64,000 bases of DNA from Actinopolyspora mortivallis DSM 44261. GTDB lineage: Bacteria; Actinomycetota; Actinomycetes; Mycobacteriales; Pseudonocardiaceae. The notes under the pieces are model-generated. The model searched no databases. It was not told where the DNA came from and saw only the letters and a program-made list of their open reading frames with translations. The stretch is from positions 1,914,870 to 1,978,869 of the forward strand of contig NZ_KB913024.1 in assembly GCF_000384035.1 (NCBI RefSeq). Direction: 5' to 3'. This document shows, piece by piece, positions 25,647 through 34,664 of the stretch; position 1 is the stretch's first letter; the number at the start of each line of letters is the position of its first letter. A program made the position numbers and the translations under genes.

Positions 25647-26354
25647 ATGTTGCAGGTCTGCCTCAACGGCGCCCGAGGCCCCCGCGAACACCATCACCTA
25701 CCCGTGCGACCACCCGAACTGGCCAAAGCAGCCGCGGACAGCGTCGCCGCCGGGGCCACGGACATCCACCTGCACCCCAAGACCCCCGACGGCACAGACA
25801 GCCTGGACCCGGCGACGGTGGCCGCCGCCGTCCACGCCGTCCGCGCGGCCGCACCGGGCATCCCGGTGGGCATCACCACCGGAAGCTGGACCACCCCCGA
25901 CACCCGGTCCCGCCTCGCCGCCATCCACAGCTGGACCGTCCTTCCCGACCACGCCTCGGTGAACTGGCACGAACAGGATGCCGCCGACATCGCCCACGCA
26001 CTGCTGCAACGCGGCATCGGCGTCGAAGCGGGGATCCCCTCGGGCACCGACGCCGAAAGGAACCTCGCCCGCTGGCCACACCGCAACCGGATACTGCGCG
26101 TGCTGGCCAGGGTCACCGACCCCACGGCGAACGGAGCCTCCGTCACGGCCGAAACCCTGCTCGCCCGCCTCGACACGGGCAACATCCCGATCCTGCTGCA
26201 CGGCAGGGGAGCGGGCACCTGGGCGGTACTCGACCTCGCCGCCCGACACGGCCTGCACACCCGCATCGGGCTGGAGGACACCCTCACCCTGCCCGACGGG
26301 GACATCGCCGCCGACAACGCGGCCCTGGTCACCGCCGCGCGCACCATCACCTGA
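25647..26354 (+). CDS. BKACE family beta-keto acid cleavage enzyme (DUF849)
   Basis: A 235-residue TIM-barrel enzyme. The first strand LQVCLNGARGPREHHHLP carries Glu14, the metal histidines are 41 and 43 in TDIHLHPK, and GLEDT near the C terminus supplies the second glutamate. BKACE enzymes split a beta-keto acid with acetyl-CoA using a divalent metal. It is shorter than the classical family (about 270-310 residues), as in some actinobacterial forms. ATG 25647 starts at the barrel; the ribosome site is weak. It lies 87 bp before the nitroreductase gene on the same strand. Confidence 0.82.
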   Translation: MLQVCLNGARGPREHHHLPVRPPELAKAAADSVAAGATDIHLHPKTPDGTDSLDPATVAAAVHAVRAAAPGIPVGITTGSWTTPDTRSRLAAIHSWTVLPDHASVNWHEQDAADIAHALLQRGIGVEAGIPSGTDAERNLARWPHRNRILRVLARVTDPTANGASVTAETLLARLDTGNIPILLHGRGAGTWAVLDLAARHGLHTRIGLEDTLTLPDGDIAADNAALVTAARTIT

Positions 26355-26441
26355 AGCCGCACCGGCACGAGCACCGCGCCAACCGGCGAGTTCCCCGCTG
26401 TTCTGCCAGACTCGGCCGCGCCCGTCGGAAGGGGAGGGGAG

Positions 26442-27443
26442 ATGAGCACGTTTCCCTCCGCACTGGGCCTGCCCCCTCAGCAGTGCGAGCAGGTACTGCG
26501 GAAGGCGGCCGCAGCTCCGTCGCTGCACAACCGGCAGCCGTGGCGGTTCCGGCTGCTGCCCCACGTGATCGAACTGCACAGCCGCCCACAACGCCGACTT
26601 CCCGCCACCGACCCGACCGACCGCGAAATGCTGTTGGACTGTGGAGCGGCGTTGCTGAACCTGCGACTCGCCCTGGCACAGACCGGAAACCGACCAGTGG
26701 TGACGCTGCTGCCGCGACTGAGTGAGGCCACGGCACTCGCCGAGATCCGCGCCGAGGAACGGAAACCTCCGGATCCCACCGAGTCCGAGCTCCACGGGGC
26801 CGTCGAAACCCGGCGGACCAACAGAGGCCCCTTCCTGGACCCGCTGGTATCCGAGACACACCGCCAGCAACTGATCCGCGCCGTGCGCGCCGAGAACTGC
26901 TGGTTGCACGTGGTGAGTCGCCGCGAACACGCCGCCTTGGAGGAACTGATACACCGCGCCCACCGGAAACAGACCTCGGATCCGGAGTTCATGGAGGAGA
27001 TGCGCCGCTGGACGGGACTCGCCGAGGACGTCGTCGAAGGAGTGCCCGCCTCGGCCGCGGGACCCGCGCCGGAACCGCAGGACCGCTGGGTGGTGCGGGA
27101 CTTCTCCGGCAACCGGGCACCCGCCCGGGTCACCGGAAAGGACTTCGAGGAGGAACCGTTGTTGGTCGTGGTGTGTTCCTACACCAACAGCACGCTCGAC
27201 GCGTTGCGGGCCGGACAGGCGTTGCAGCGGATGCTGCTGACGGCCACCGTGCACGGGCTGAGCGCCTCGATGATCTCGCAGGCGGTGGAGGTGCGGGAAA
27301 CCCGCGAGGGATTGAGGGAACTGCTCGGGGAGAGTCTCTGGCCCCAGTTGGTGGTGCGCCTGGGCAGAGGTGGCTTCGCTCCGGCCACGCCGCGTCTCGA
27401 ACCACGTCGGTTGCTGATGCCTCCCGAAGCGGACGGGGAGTGA
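26442..27443 (+). CDS. Acg-type nitroreductase-family protein
   Basis: A 333-residue protein with an internally duplicated nitroreductase fold: AAAAPSLHNRQPWRF at the N terminus, ETRRTNRGPF in the middle and SASMISQAVEV later. This matches the Acg family (Rv2032-like), which binds FMN; some members lack enzymatic activity and may store flavin. ATG 26442 follows GGGGAGGGGAG. It probably forms a two-gene unit with the BKACE gene. The substrate is unknown. Confidence 0.8.
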   Translation: MSTFPSALGLPPQQCEQVLRKAAAAPSLHNRQPWRFRLLPHVIELHSRPQRRLPATDPTDREMLLDCGAALLNLRLALAQTGNRPVVTLLPRLSEATALAEIRAEERKPPDPTESELHGAVETRRTNRGPFLDPLVSETHRQQLIRAVRAENCWLHVVSRREHAALEELIHRAHRKQTSDPEFMEEMRRWTGLAEDVVEGVPASAAGPAPEPQDRWVVRDFSGNRAPARVTGKDFEEEPLLVVVCSYTNSTLDALRAGQALQRMLLTATVHGLSASMISQAVEVRETREGLRELLGESLWPQLVVRLGRGGFAPATPRLEPRRLLMPPEADGE

Positions 27444-27477
27444 ACCGGCGCGGTCCCGGGAAACCCGTTACTTAACA

Positions 27478-27491
27478 TAATGTGCATTATC
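27478..27491. promoter_or_regulatory. Palindrome ataatg-tg-cattat
   Basis: A perfect 6-2-6 inverted repeat in an AT-rich patch 35 bp after the nitroreductase stop. The form is like a MarR-type operator, but no regulator gene is adjacent. Confidence 0.4.
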
Positions 27492-27813
27492 GGATAAATC
27501 CGTCGAGGGTCGTGAGCGGACCGCACGAACGACGAACTCCCTCGTGTCCCACCTGTCGGCCTGTGCCGTGTCGCCGCCGAGGCCGTGTGGGCCCGTGACC
27601 ACGGCTGCCGGGAGCCGCGACCGACACGCCTCGCGTGGCTCGTCCGGGTGGTTCCACCCGTGTGCCGACGACTGCGGCACCGTCGAGCGAGACGCTTGGC
27701 GGCGGGTGATCTCCGTCGCCTACCTCGGCGTCCGTACGGATCCGCGACGGTGGCTGGTGGACTCCGGTGCCGCGCTTCCCCGTCCGGCACGGGTGTCGCC
27801 CCGACCAAAAACA

Positions 27814-27833
27814 TGGATAACTAATATTATCCA
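27814..27833. promoter_or_regulatory. Palindrome tggataa-6-ttatcca
   Basis: A perfect 7-6-7 AT-rich inverted repeat within the intergenic stretch; possible operator or promoter element, with no clear target gene. Confidence 0.4.
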
Positions 27834-28175
27834 CGAAAATATGAGGTTTCCCTTCCGTTCCCGAGGCTCGCTCACGGCGGGTGTGCGCACACTCGCGCCC
27901 CACCGTGACCGACAGGCCACTGTGTTCTCCCCGACCTCTCCCCGGTGCCCGGAACGAACGTCGGGGGCCGCCGCCCTCCTCCACCGGCTGGTTTCGGCCG
28001 CCTCAGAGCGGGTTCCGAGGGCGGGGACCCCCTACCCCGGTGGCGGGGTGTCCCGCCGCGTCAGCGTTTGTCACTTCCGTGGGTGGGTTGTGCCTGTCGG
28101 GCGTGTGCGGTTGCCGGAGCGGTCCCGGGCCCACATTCTGGGCGCGACGCCGTTCGATGCGGGGAGGGACCGGAT

Positions 28176-28436
28176 ATGGCCACGTGCGAGGTCTGCGGCA
28201 ACGACTACTGGATGACCTTCGAGGTACACACCACCGGTGGGCAGGTGCACGTGTTCGACTCACTCGAGTGTGCCGCCCACAGGTTGGCTCCGCACTGCGA
28301 GAACTGTGGCTGTCGCGTGCTGGGCCACGGTGTGGAGGACAGTGGGCGGTTCTTCTGCTGCGCCCACTGCGCCCGGAACGCGGGAGGCGAGCGGGCCGGT
28401 CAGCTCCGGGACGCCGTGGGGGCGCCTCCCGGCTGA
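28176..28436 (+). CDS. Prokaryotic metallothionein-like small zinc-ribbon protein
   Basis: An 86-residue protein rich in paired cysteines and histidines: CEVCGNDY, HVFDSLECAAHRLAP, CENCGCRVLGHG and FFCCAHCAR. The pattern matches short actinobacterial proteins of the bacterial metallothionein / TRASH-like type, expected to bind zinc or another soft metal. ATG 28176 is preceded by GGGGAGGGA. It stands alone, with a hairpin terminator downstream. Metal binding is inferred from the ligand pattern. Confidence 0.75.
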   Translation: MATCEVCGNDYWMTFEVHTTGGQVHVFDSLECAAHRLAPHCENCGCRVLGHGVEDSGRFFCCAHCARNAGGERAGQLRDAVGAPPG

Positions 28437-28465
28437 TCGCCGGTGTTCGGCCGCGCCGGGCGGGT

Positions 28466-28492
28466 GGAGAGGACGCTGTCGGTGTCCTCTCC
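28466..28492. terminator. Convergent hairpin terminator
   Basis: A 9-bp stem (28466-28474 with 28484-28492) between the metallothionein-like gene and the convergent STAS gene. Confidence 0.6.
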
Positions 28493-28530
28493 CCTCGTGC
28501 CGGTGGCTTCGATCGGGACTCGTCAGCGGT

Positions 28531-28992
28531 TCAGCGGTGGGTGCGGGCCAGGGCGGCCTCCAGGGAGTCGTGGCAGTTCAGCCCCTGGTCGATGCCGGTG
28601 ATCTCGAGCAGGCGACGTACACAGCGGGCTCCGGGCACCACGTGTAGTTCGATGCCCCGTCGTTGGGCGCGGTGTTGGGCGCGGAGCAGGAGTTCGACTC
28701 CGACGGAGCTGACGAACGAGACCCGACTGAGGTCGATGATCAGGGTGTGCAGCACGGCCGCGGTGAGACGTTGCCGGATCAGTTCGGTGATGCGGGGCGC
28801 GGTGGACAGGTCGATCTCGCCGTCCATGTCGATCACGGCGACACCGGGCTCGGGCCGTTGTATGGCCATGCGCAGCAACGGGTTCAGCCGGTGGGGGTCG
28901 GAGTCCGTCCTCGGCCGTGCCACACCCCCCGTGGGGGTGTTCGGCCGGGGCGGGTCGACCACCGTTCGGGTGTTGGTTCGATAAGCGATCAC
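28531..28992 (-). CDS. STAS-domain anti-sigma factor antagonist
   Basis: A 153-residue protein with an unstructured N terminus of about 45 residues and a C-terminal STAS domain (PGVAVIDMDGEIDLSTAP, IIDLSRVSFVSSVGVELLL). The conserved serine of the SS-x-G segment is the usual phosphorylation site of SpoIIAA-type antagonists, which bind anti-sigma kinases. GTG 28992 is chosen for its exact GAGGAGG site 6 bp upstream. No kinase or sigma factor is adjacent. It lies 160 bp downstream of the aconitase gene on the same strand. Confidence 0.82.
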   Translation of the reverse strand: MIAYRTNTRTVVDPPRPNTPTGGVARPRTDSDPHRLNPLLRMAIQRPEPGVAVIDMDGEIDLSTAPRITELIRQRLTAAVLHTLIIDLSRVSFVSSVGVELLLRAQHRAQRRGIELHVVPGARCVRRLLEITGIDQGLNCHDSLEAALARTHR

Positions 28993-29152
28993 GCTGCCTC
29001 CTCGCTGGAGGGCCGCCCACGGGCGGGACGGTGGGTGACAGCCGCACGCGTCTCCCGTTTCGCGGTGGCCGGGATCGGGAGAGGGGCTGTCCGCTCGACC
29101 GTGTTTCCCACGGTAGCCGTGCTCACCGGCGGGCAACAACCGCTGGCAGGAC

Positions 29153-31102
29153 TCAACCGCTGGCCAGCATCGGGATGATCCCCCCGGCGAGCACGGCCTC
29201 CACCTGGCGGGGTGAGAGCCGGTGGTGGACGCGGTAGTGGTGTTGGCGTGTGGTGTTGTGCAGGGTCAGCTCGGTGTGTTGGCCGAGGTCCTCGTGGAGG
29301 CGGTCGAGTCGCAGCACGTCTCCCTCGGCGATGTCGTCGTAGTCGGCGGGGTCGGTGAACTCCAGCGGCAGGATGCCGAAGTTGATCAGGTTCTGCCAGT
29401 GGATGCGGGCGTAGGACTTGGCCACGACCAGGCGCAGTCCGAGGTGGCGTGGGGTGATGGCGGCGTGTTCACGGGAGGAGCCCTGCCCGTAGTTGTCCCC
29501 GCCTACGACGGCGTGGGCCTGGGCGTGTCGGCGTGCCCGCCGGGGATAGTCGGGGTCGAGGCGGGTGAAGGTGAACTCGGCCAGGGCCGGGATGTTGGAG
29601 CGCAGCGGGAGGGCCGCTGCCCCGGCGGGGGAGATCTCGTCGGTGGAGACGTTGTCACCGGCGATGAGCAGCACGGCCAGTTCGAGGTCTCGCGGGGGTG
29701 AGGTGAACTCGGGCAGAGCCGAGATGTTGGGGCCTTTGACGGGCTGGACCCGGAGGGCTTCGGTTTCCTCGGGCGGGGCCAGCAGCATCTCGGTGTTGAC
29801 CGAGGCGTACTCGGGAACACGGGGCTGTGGGGGGTTCAGGGCGAGGCGTTCGGCCAGTTGGCGGGGGTCGGTGATGGCTCCGGTCAGGGCCGAGGCGGCC
29901 GCGGTCTCCGGGGAGCACAGCCACACCGAGTCCTCCGGGGTTCCGGAGCGGCCCGGGAAGTTGCGGGGGAAGGTGCGTAGCGAGTTCTGCCCGACGGCGG
30001 GGGCCTGCCCCATGCCGATGCAGCCCATGCAGCCGGACTGGTGGATGCGTGCCCCGGCGGCGATCAGGTCGGTGAGGTCCCCGGTTTTGGCCAGGTCCTG
30101 CAGGATCTCCCGGGAGGTGGGGTTGACGTCGACGCTGACGGAGTCGTGGGTGGAGCGTCCGCGCAGCATGTCGGCGACCACGGCGAAGTCGCGCAGCCCG
30201 GGGTTGGCCGAGGAGCCGATGACGGTTTGGCTGACCGGGCGGCCGCTGACCTCGCTGACCGGGACCACGTTGTCGGGTGCCGAGGGGCAGGCGATCAGCG
30301 GTCGCAGGGTGGACAGGTCGATCTCGTCGGTGTGGTCGTAGCTCGCCCCGGGGTCGGCGGCGAGTTCGACGAAGTCGTGTTCGCGTCCCTCGCCGGCGAG
30401 GAACGCGCGCACGGCGTGGTCGGAGGGGAACACGGTGGTGGTCGCGCCGAGTTCGGCGCCCATGTTGGCGATGACGTGGCGGTCCATGGCGGTGAGGGTG
30501 TCCACTCCCGGACCGTGGTACTCGATGATGCGGTTGACGCCGCCGGTGACGGTGTGGCGGCGCAGCATCTCCAGGATCACGTCCTTGGCCGACACCCACG
30601 GGGGCAGCTGGCCGGTCAGACGGACTCCCCAGATCTCGGGCATGCGGATGCGCAGTGGTTGGCCGGCTATGGCCAGGGCTACTTCGAGTCCGCCGACGCC
30701 GATGGCCAACATGCCCAGCGAGCCGGCCGCGCAGGTGTGGGAGTCCGAGCCGACCATGGAGGTTCCGGGGATCCCGAAACGCTGCATGTGGGTGGGGTGT
30801 GAGACCCCGTTGCCCGGTTTGGAGTACCACAGTCCGTAGCGTTGTGCCGCGGTGCGCAGGTACTCGTGGTCCTCGGCGTTCTTCTCGTCGGCCTGCAGCA
30901 GGTTGTGGTCCACGTACTGGACGCTGACCTGGGTGCGAGCCCGGCGCAGTCCCAGCGCTTCCAGTTCCTGCATCACCAGGGTGCCGGTGGCGTCCTGGGT
31001 GAGGGTCTGGTCGATGGACAGGGCGATCTCGTGGCCGGGGGTGGGGGTTCCGTCGACCAGGTGGGCGGTGATGAGTTTGTGCGCCATGGTTCGTGCCGTC
31101 AC
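29153..31102 (-). CDS. acn: Aconitate hydratase
   Basis: A 649-residue aconitase. Cluster cysteines are seen in VGSDSHTCAAGSLGML and QSGCMGCIGMG. The swivel domain is C-terminal, with DNYGQGSSREHAA and IHWQNLINFGILPLEF. It interconverts citrate and isocitrate through a [4Fe-4S] cluster. At about 650 residues it is the shorter bacterial type rather than the about 900-residue AcnA usual in actinomycetes. GTG 31102 is preferred because GAAAGG lies upstream; ATG 31087 is the alternative. It could be a second, specialised aconitase. Confidence 0.9.
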   Translation of the reverse strand: MTARTMAHKLITAHLVDGTPTPGHEIALSIDQTLTQDATGTLVMQELEALGLRRARTQVSVQYVDHNLLQADEKNAEDHEYLRTAAQRYGLWYSKPGNGVSHPTHMQRFGIPGTSMVGSDSHTCAAGSLGMLAIGVGGLEVALAIAGQPLRIRMPEIWGVRLTGQLPPWVSAKDVILEMLRRHTVTGGVNRIIEYHGPGVDTLTAMDRHVIANMGAELGATTTVFPSDHAVRAFLAGEGREHDFVELAADPGASYDHTDEIDLSTLRPLIACPSAPDNVVPVSEVSGRPVSQTVIGSSANPGLRDFAVVADMLRGRSTHDSVSVDVNPTSREILQDLAKTGDLTDLIAAGARIHQSGCMGCIGMGQAPAVGQNSLRTFPRNFPGRSGTPEDSVWLCSPETAAASALTGAITDPRQLAERLALNPPQPRVPEYASVNTEMLLAPPEETEALRVQPVKGPNISALPEFTSPPRDLELAVLLIAGDNVSTDEISPAGAAALPLRSNIPALAEFTFTRLDPDYPRRARRHAQAHAVVGGDNYGQGSSREHAAITPRHLGLRLVVAKSYARIHWQNLINFGILPLEFTDPADYDDIAEGDVLRLDRLHEDLGQHTELTLHNTTRQHHYRVHHRLSPRQVEAVLAGGIIPMLASG

Positions 31103-31182
31103 GGTGGGTGGCCTTTCGCGGAGGTGTTCCTCGGTGTGTCCCGCCGTGTTCGGATTACCCGGCGCGGGTCCGGTTGAAACGA

Positions 31183-32196
31183 TCAGCCGGGGTGCTCGGT
31201 GTCCGTGGTGGGCCGGGGCGGGTGGAGGGTGGCCACGGCGGTGCTGGTGAGGCTTCCCAGGTAGAGGGTGCCGTGGTGTTCGCGGACTCCGGTGACCATA
31301 CCGAATCCCCGGGGGTGGGCCCGCAGCTCCCGTACCACGCGGCCGGTGTCGTCGACGGCCAGCAGCCACACGGTGGGGGTGGGTTGTACCCGCAGGGCTT
31401 CGGGCAGTGCCCGGTCGAGGTGCAGCGCGGCGGGCAGGTGGGCGTGGGCCAGGTCCAGCAGGGGGTTGCGCGCGGCCGCCTGGGTGACCCAGATCAGCCC
31501 GTCGGTTCCGGTGGCGATGTTGTCGGGGAAGCCGCCCAGGGCGGGCAGCAGGGTGTCGGTCTCTCCTGCCCGGGGCCCGCGCAGCCAGAGCCGGGTCAGG
31601 CGGTAGGCGCCGGTTTCGGCGACCGTGACGAAGGACTCGTCGGCGGCGAGTGCGACTCCGTTGGCGAAGTGCAACCCGTTGAGCAGGGGTTCGGCCTCCC
31701 CGTCGGGGCTTACTCGCCACAGCCGTCCGGTGCCGGAGTGTTCCAGCAGGTCGTCGCGCCACTGTTCCAGAGGGAAGCGGCGTGAGGAGTCGCTGAGGTA
31801 GACGGTGCCGTCGGCGGTGACGGCGGCGTTGTTGCACAGCGCCGGGCGGTGGGGGCCGGTGGCGGGCAGCAGGGTGTGCACCCGGCCGGTGTCCGGGTTG
31901 ATCCGCAGCAGGCCGCGGTGGGCGTCGCAGACCAGGATCGCCCCGTCGGGCAGTTGTTCGAGCCCGAGGGGGCGTCCGCCGGTGTCGGCGAGAGTGTCGA
32001 TGCGGCGCCCGTGGTCACTGAGCGCGAGGACACGTCCGTCGTCGACTCCGGTGAGCACACGTCCGTGGGTGTCGACGAGCACGTCCTCGGGTCCGGTTCC
32101 GTTGACGGGGTACAGGGTGGGGCTGCCGAGGCGTTCGGGGCTGCTGGTGCGGGCCCGCGGGGGGCGCCATCTGCGGGGGCGGATGTGTGTGGACAC
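31183..32196 (-). CDS. SMP-30 / strictosidine-synthase-like beta-propeller protein
   Basis: A 337-residue six-bladed propeller protein. GPEDVLVDTHGRVLTG, RPLGLEQLPDGAILVCDAH, YLSDSSRRF, GLHFANGVALAADESF and GGFPDNIATGTDGLIWV match the lactonase / strictosidine synthase-like family, with the metal-site Asn/Asp of PDNI. It probably hydrolyses a lactone or another small ester. GTG 32196 starts the homologous part; a long upstream frame runs antisense-free inside the neighbouring Clp gene and is rejected. It has no signal peptide. Confidence 0.75.
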   Translation of the reverse strand: MSTHIRPRRWRPPRARTSSPERLGSPTLYPVNGTGPEDVLVDTHGRVLTGVDDGRVLALSDHGRRIDTLADTGGRPLGLEQLPDGAILVCDAHRGLLRINPDTGRVHTLLPATGPHRPALCNNAAVTADGTVYLSDSSRRFPLEQWRDDLLEHSGTGRLWRVSPDGEAEPLLNGLHFANGVALAADESFVTVAETGAYRLTRLWLRGPRAGETDTLLPALGGFPDNIATGTDGLIWVTQAAARNPLLDLAHAHLPAALHLDRALPEALRVQPTPTVWLLAVDDTGRVVRELRAHPRGFGMVTGVREHHGTLYLGSLTSTAVATLHPPRPTTDTEHPG

Positions 32197-32267
32197 TCGG
32201 GGGTTTCCCGTCGCCGTGGGTGCGGGGCCGTGGGTGGCCAGTCTCCCCCACCGGTCAAGGGCCTGGG

Positions 32268-34607
32268 TCAGCACTCGCGGCCGGTGGCGTGCCTGCCTGT
32301 GGGGGCGGTGTCGGTGTTCTCGACGGGGGTGACGGTGAGTCCGTCGTCGCCGTCGGTGTCGACGTGCAGGTCCAGCGGCTGGGGGGTCTCGGTCAGCAGG
32401 GCGGCGATTCTGGTGTGCAGTTCGCGTTCGACGGTGCGTCTCAGGTGGCGGGCACCGAAGTGGTGGTGGTGTCCGCGCCGGGTGAGCCAGTGCACGGCGG
32501 AGTCGGTGACGTGCAGCCGGATGCCGTGTTCGCGGAGTCGCTCTCGGGTGGTGGTGATCAGGTGCAGGGTGATGCGGGCGAGGTCCTCGGTGCCCAGTGG
32601 GGCGAACGGCACGATCTCGTCGATGCGGTTGAGGAACTCGGGGCGGAAGTGGGCGGCCAGTTCCTCGGTGGGCTCGCCGGGTTCGGAGTCGGATTCGGAC
32701 AGGGCCCGTCGGGCGCCGATGTTGGAGGTCATGACCACCACGGTGTTGGTGAAGTCGACCGTGGCGCCCGTCGAGTCGGTCAGGCGTCCGGCGTCGAGCA
32801 CCTGCAGCAGGGTGTTGAGGATGTCGGGGTGGGCCTTTTCGATCTCGTCGAGCAGCAGCACCGAGTAGGGGTGTCTGCGGATGCTGTCGGTGAGTTGGCC
32901 CGCCTCGTCGTGTCCCAGGTAGCCGGGGGGCGCTCCGAGCAGGCGGGAGACGGTGTGTTTCTCCTGGAACTCCCCCATGTCGAAACGCAGGGGGCGGCTG
33001 GTCTCGCCGAACAGGGCGTGGGTGAGGGCGTGGGCGAGTTCGGTTTTGCCGACGCCGGTGGGGCCGGTGAACAGGAAGCTGCACAGGGGGCGGTTCGGGT
33101 CGGCCAGCCCGGTTCTGGCGCGGCGGACGGCGTCGGCGACGGTGCGGGTGGCGTGGGGTTGGCCGACCACGTGGGTGGACAGTCGGGTGTGGAGCTGTTG
33201 CAGGCGGGTGCGTTCGTGGGTGTCCAGCTCGGTCACGGGGATGCCGGTGCGGGTGGCGACGATCTCGGCGACGGTGTCGGCGTCGACCCGGGGGGTGGGT
33301 TCGTGCTCGTGGTGCACGCGCAGGTGGGCGCAGGCGTGGTCGAGCACGTCGACGGCCTTGTCGGGAAGGAAGCGGTCGGCGATGTAGCGTTCGGACAGTT
33401 CGGCGGCCTTGTGCAGGGCACGGTCGGTGATGCGGAGCTGGTGGTGGTTCTGCAGGGTGGTGCGGAGTCCGCGCAGTATGCGCACGGTCTCGGCGACGGT
33501 CGGTTCGGGCACGTGGACGGGGTGGAACCGGCGTTCCAGGGCGGGGTCCTTCTCGATGTGCCTGCGGTACTCCTCGGTGGTGGTGGCGCCGATCAGGGGG
33601 AGGTGGCCGCGGGCGAGGGCCGGTTTGAGGACGGTGGCGGCGTCGAGGCCGTCGGCGGCGCCGGCTCCGGTCAGCAGGTGGATCTCGTCGATGAACACGA
33701 GCAGTTCCGTGCGGTGTTCGGTGATCTCGCGGAGCAGTTCCCCGAGGCGGTGTTCGAGGTCGCCACGGTTGTGGGTGCCGGCGACCAGGGTGGTGATGTC
33801 CAGTGCGACCAGTTTCCGGTCGGCGAGGGTGCGTGGTGCCTGTCCGGTGCGGAGGCGGTGGGCGAGTCCTTCCACGAGGGCGGTTTTGCCGACCCCGGGT
33901 TCGCCGACCAGCACGGGGGTGTTCTTGCCGTGGCGGGCCAGTATCTCCGCGATCCGGTCGAGTTGTTCCTCGCGGCCCACCAGGGGGGTGGTGGCGGTGT
34001 GGGTGAGGTCCAGGCCGAACCGTTCCAGCCAGGGTGTGGAGCTCTCGGGGGGTTCGGAGGGGGCGTGGTCACCCTGTTCGATGGCCCGGGCCAGGGCGCG
34101 GCCGGCGGCCGAGTCGGCGTCGGTGGCCACGCCCAGCAGCAGGTGACGTGGGGCCAGGCTGGTCGTTCCCTCGTGGCGGGCCTGCCGGTAGGAGCCCAGC
34201 AGGGCTTGGCGTGCGGCGGTGGTCAGCCAGGGCCGGTCGGGGCCGGCGGCGGCTTCGTGGGCGCCTGCCAGGGTGCGCAGGCTGCGGGCCAGCCGGTCGA
34301 CGGCCACGCCGGTTTCCCGCAGCATCCGCGCGGTGGGTTCGGTCTGGGTCAGTGCCCACAGCAGGTGGGTGTCGTCGAGGGCGCTGCTGCCCCAGTCGCG
34401 GGCGGCGTGCACGGCGGTGGACAGCACGGTGCGGGCCTGTTCGTCGAGCAGGCCCGTGGCCGGTGGGGTGGTCTCGGCGTGGGTGTGGCGGGCGCTGAGC
34501 AGTTCGTCGAGCAGGGATTCGACGCCCGGTGACGGGTCGGTGGTTCTGCCGCCAGGCACGTGGGCACTCTCCATCCGGGCAACGGGGTCGCGACGACGTG
34601 GCACCAC
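32268..34607 (-). CDS. Clp/Hsp100 AAA+ ATPase, ClpA/ClpC-like without M domain
   Basis: A 779-residue two-AAA chaperone ATPase. The N domain has two Clp repeats (LDDTHLLWALTQTEPTARML; SLAPRHLLLGVATD). AAA1 has GEPGVGKTALVEGLA and FIDEIHLLTG; AAA2 has GPTGVGKTELAHAL, LLLDEIEKAHPDILN and FRPEFLNRIDE. No ClpB-type coiled-coil M domain lies between them, and the segment between TSNIGA and FRPEFLNR has no IGF/IGL loop for ClpP docking. It unfolds or disaggregates proteins with ATP. The start is uncertain: GTG 34607 has AGGTAG upstream, while ATG 34574 lacks a site. A palindrome precedes it. Confidence 0.85.
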   Translation of the reverse strand: MVPRRRDPVARMESAHVPGGRTTDPSPGVESLLDELLSARHTHAETTPPATGLLDEQARTVLSTAVHAARDWGSSALDDTHLLWALTQTEPTARMLRETGVAVDRLARSLRTLAGAHEAAAGPDRPWLTTAARQALLGSYRQARHEGTTSLAPRHLLLGVATDADSAAGRALARAIEQGDHAPSEPPESSTPWLERFGLDLTHTATTPLVGREEQLDRIAEILARHGKNTPVLVGEPGVGKTALVEGLAHRLRTGQAPRTLADRKLVALDITTLVAGTHNRGDLEHRLGELLREITEHRTELLVFIDEIHLLTGAGAADGLDAATVLKPALARGHLPLIGATTTEEYRRHIEKDPALERRFHPVHVPEPTVAETVRILRGLRTTLQNHHQLRITDRALHKAAELSERYIADRFLPDKAVDVLDHACAHLRVHHEHEPTPRVDADTVAEIVATRTGIPVTELDTHERTRLQQLHTRLSTHVVGQPHATRTVADAVRRARTGLADPNRPLCSFLFTGPTGVGKTELAHALTHALFGETSRPLRFDMGEFQEKHTVSRLLGAPPGYLGHDEAGQLTDSIRRHPYSVLLLDEIEKAHPDILNTLLQVLDAGRLTDSTGATVDFTNTVVVMTSNIGARRALSESDSEPGEPTEELAAHFRPEFLNRIDEIVPFAPLGTEDLARITLHLITTTRERLREHGIRLHVTDSAVHWLTRRGHHHHFGARHLRRTVERELHTRIAALLTETPQPLDLHVDTDGDDGLTVTPVENTDTAPTGRHATGREC

Positions 34608-34616
34608 ACTACCTGT

Positions 34617-34631
34617 CGTCCATTATGGACG
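34617..34631. promoter_or_regulatory. Palindrome cgtcca-tta-tggacg upstream of the Clp gene
   Basis: A perfect 6-3-6 inverted repeat 10 bp before the Clp start. It does not match CtsR or HAIR elements. A possible operator for the Clp gene. Confidence 0.4.
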
Positions 34632-34664
34632 ATTCTGGTCGTGGGCGTGCCGGGTGGTGCCCGG

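Larger units (their letters stand above)
27444..28175. other. Intergenic stretch of about 730 bp
   Basis: No recognisable gene on either strand; the open frames here have low-complexity, shadow-like composition. It contains two AT-rich palindromes (27478-27491 and 27814-27833), unusual against the surrounding GC content. It may hold the promoter of the metallothionein-like gene at its right end and the remains of a lost gene. Confidence 0.5.

Noticed and set aside
32187-34532. 781-codon + strand frame opposite the Clp gene
   Set aside because: Gly/Val-rich antisense shadow of a well-supported AAA+ gene.
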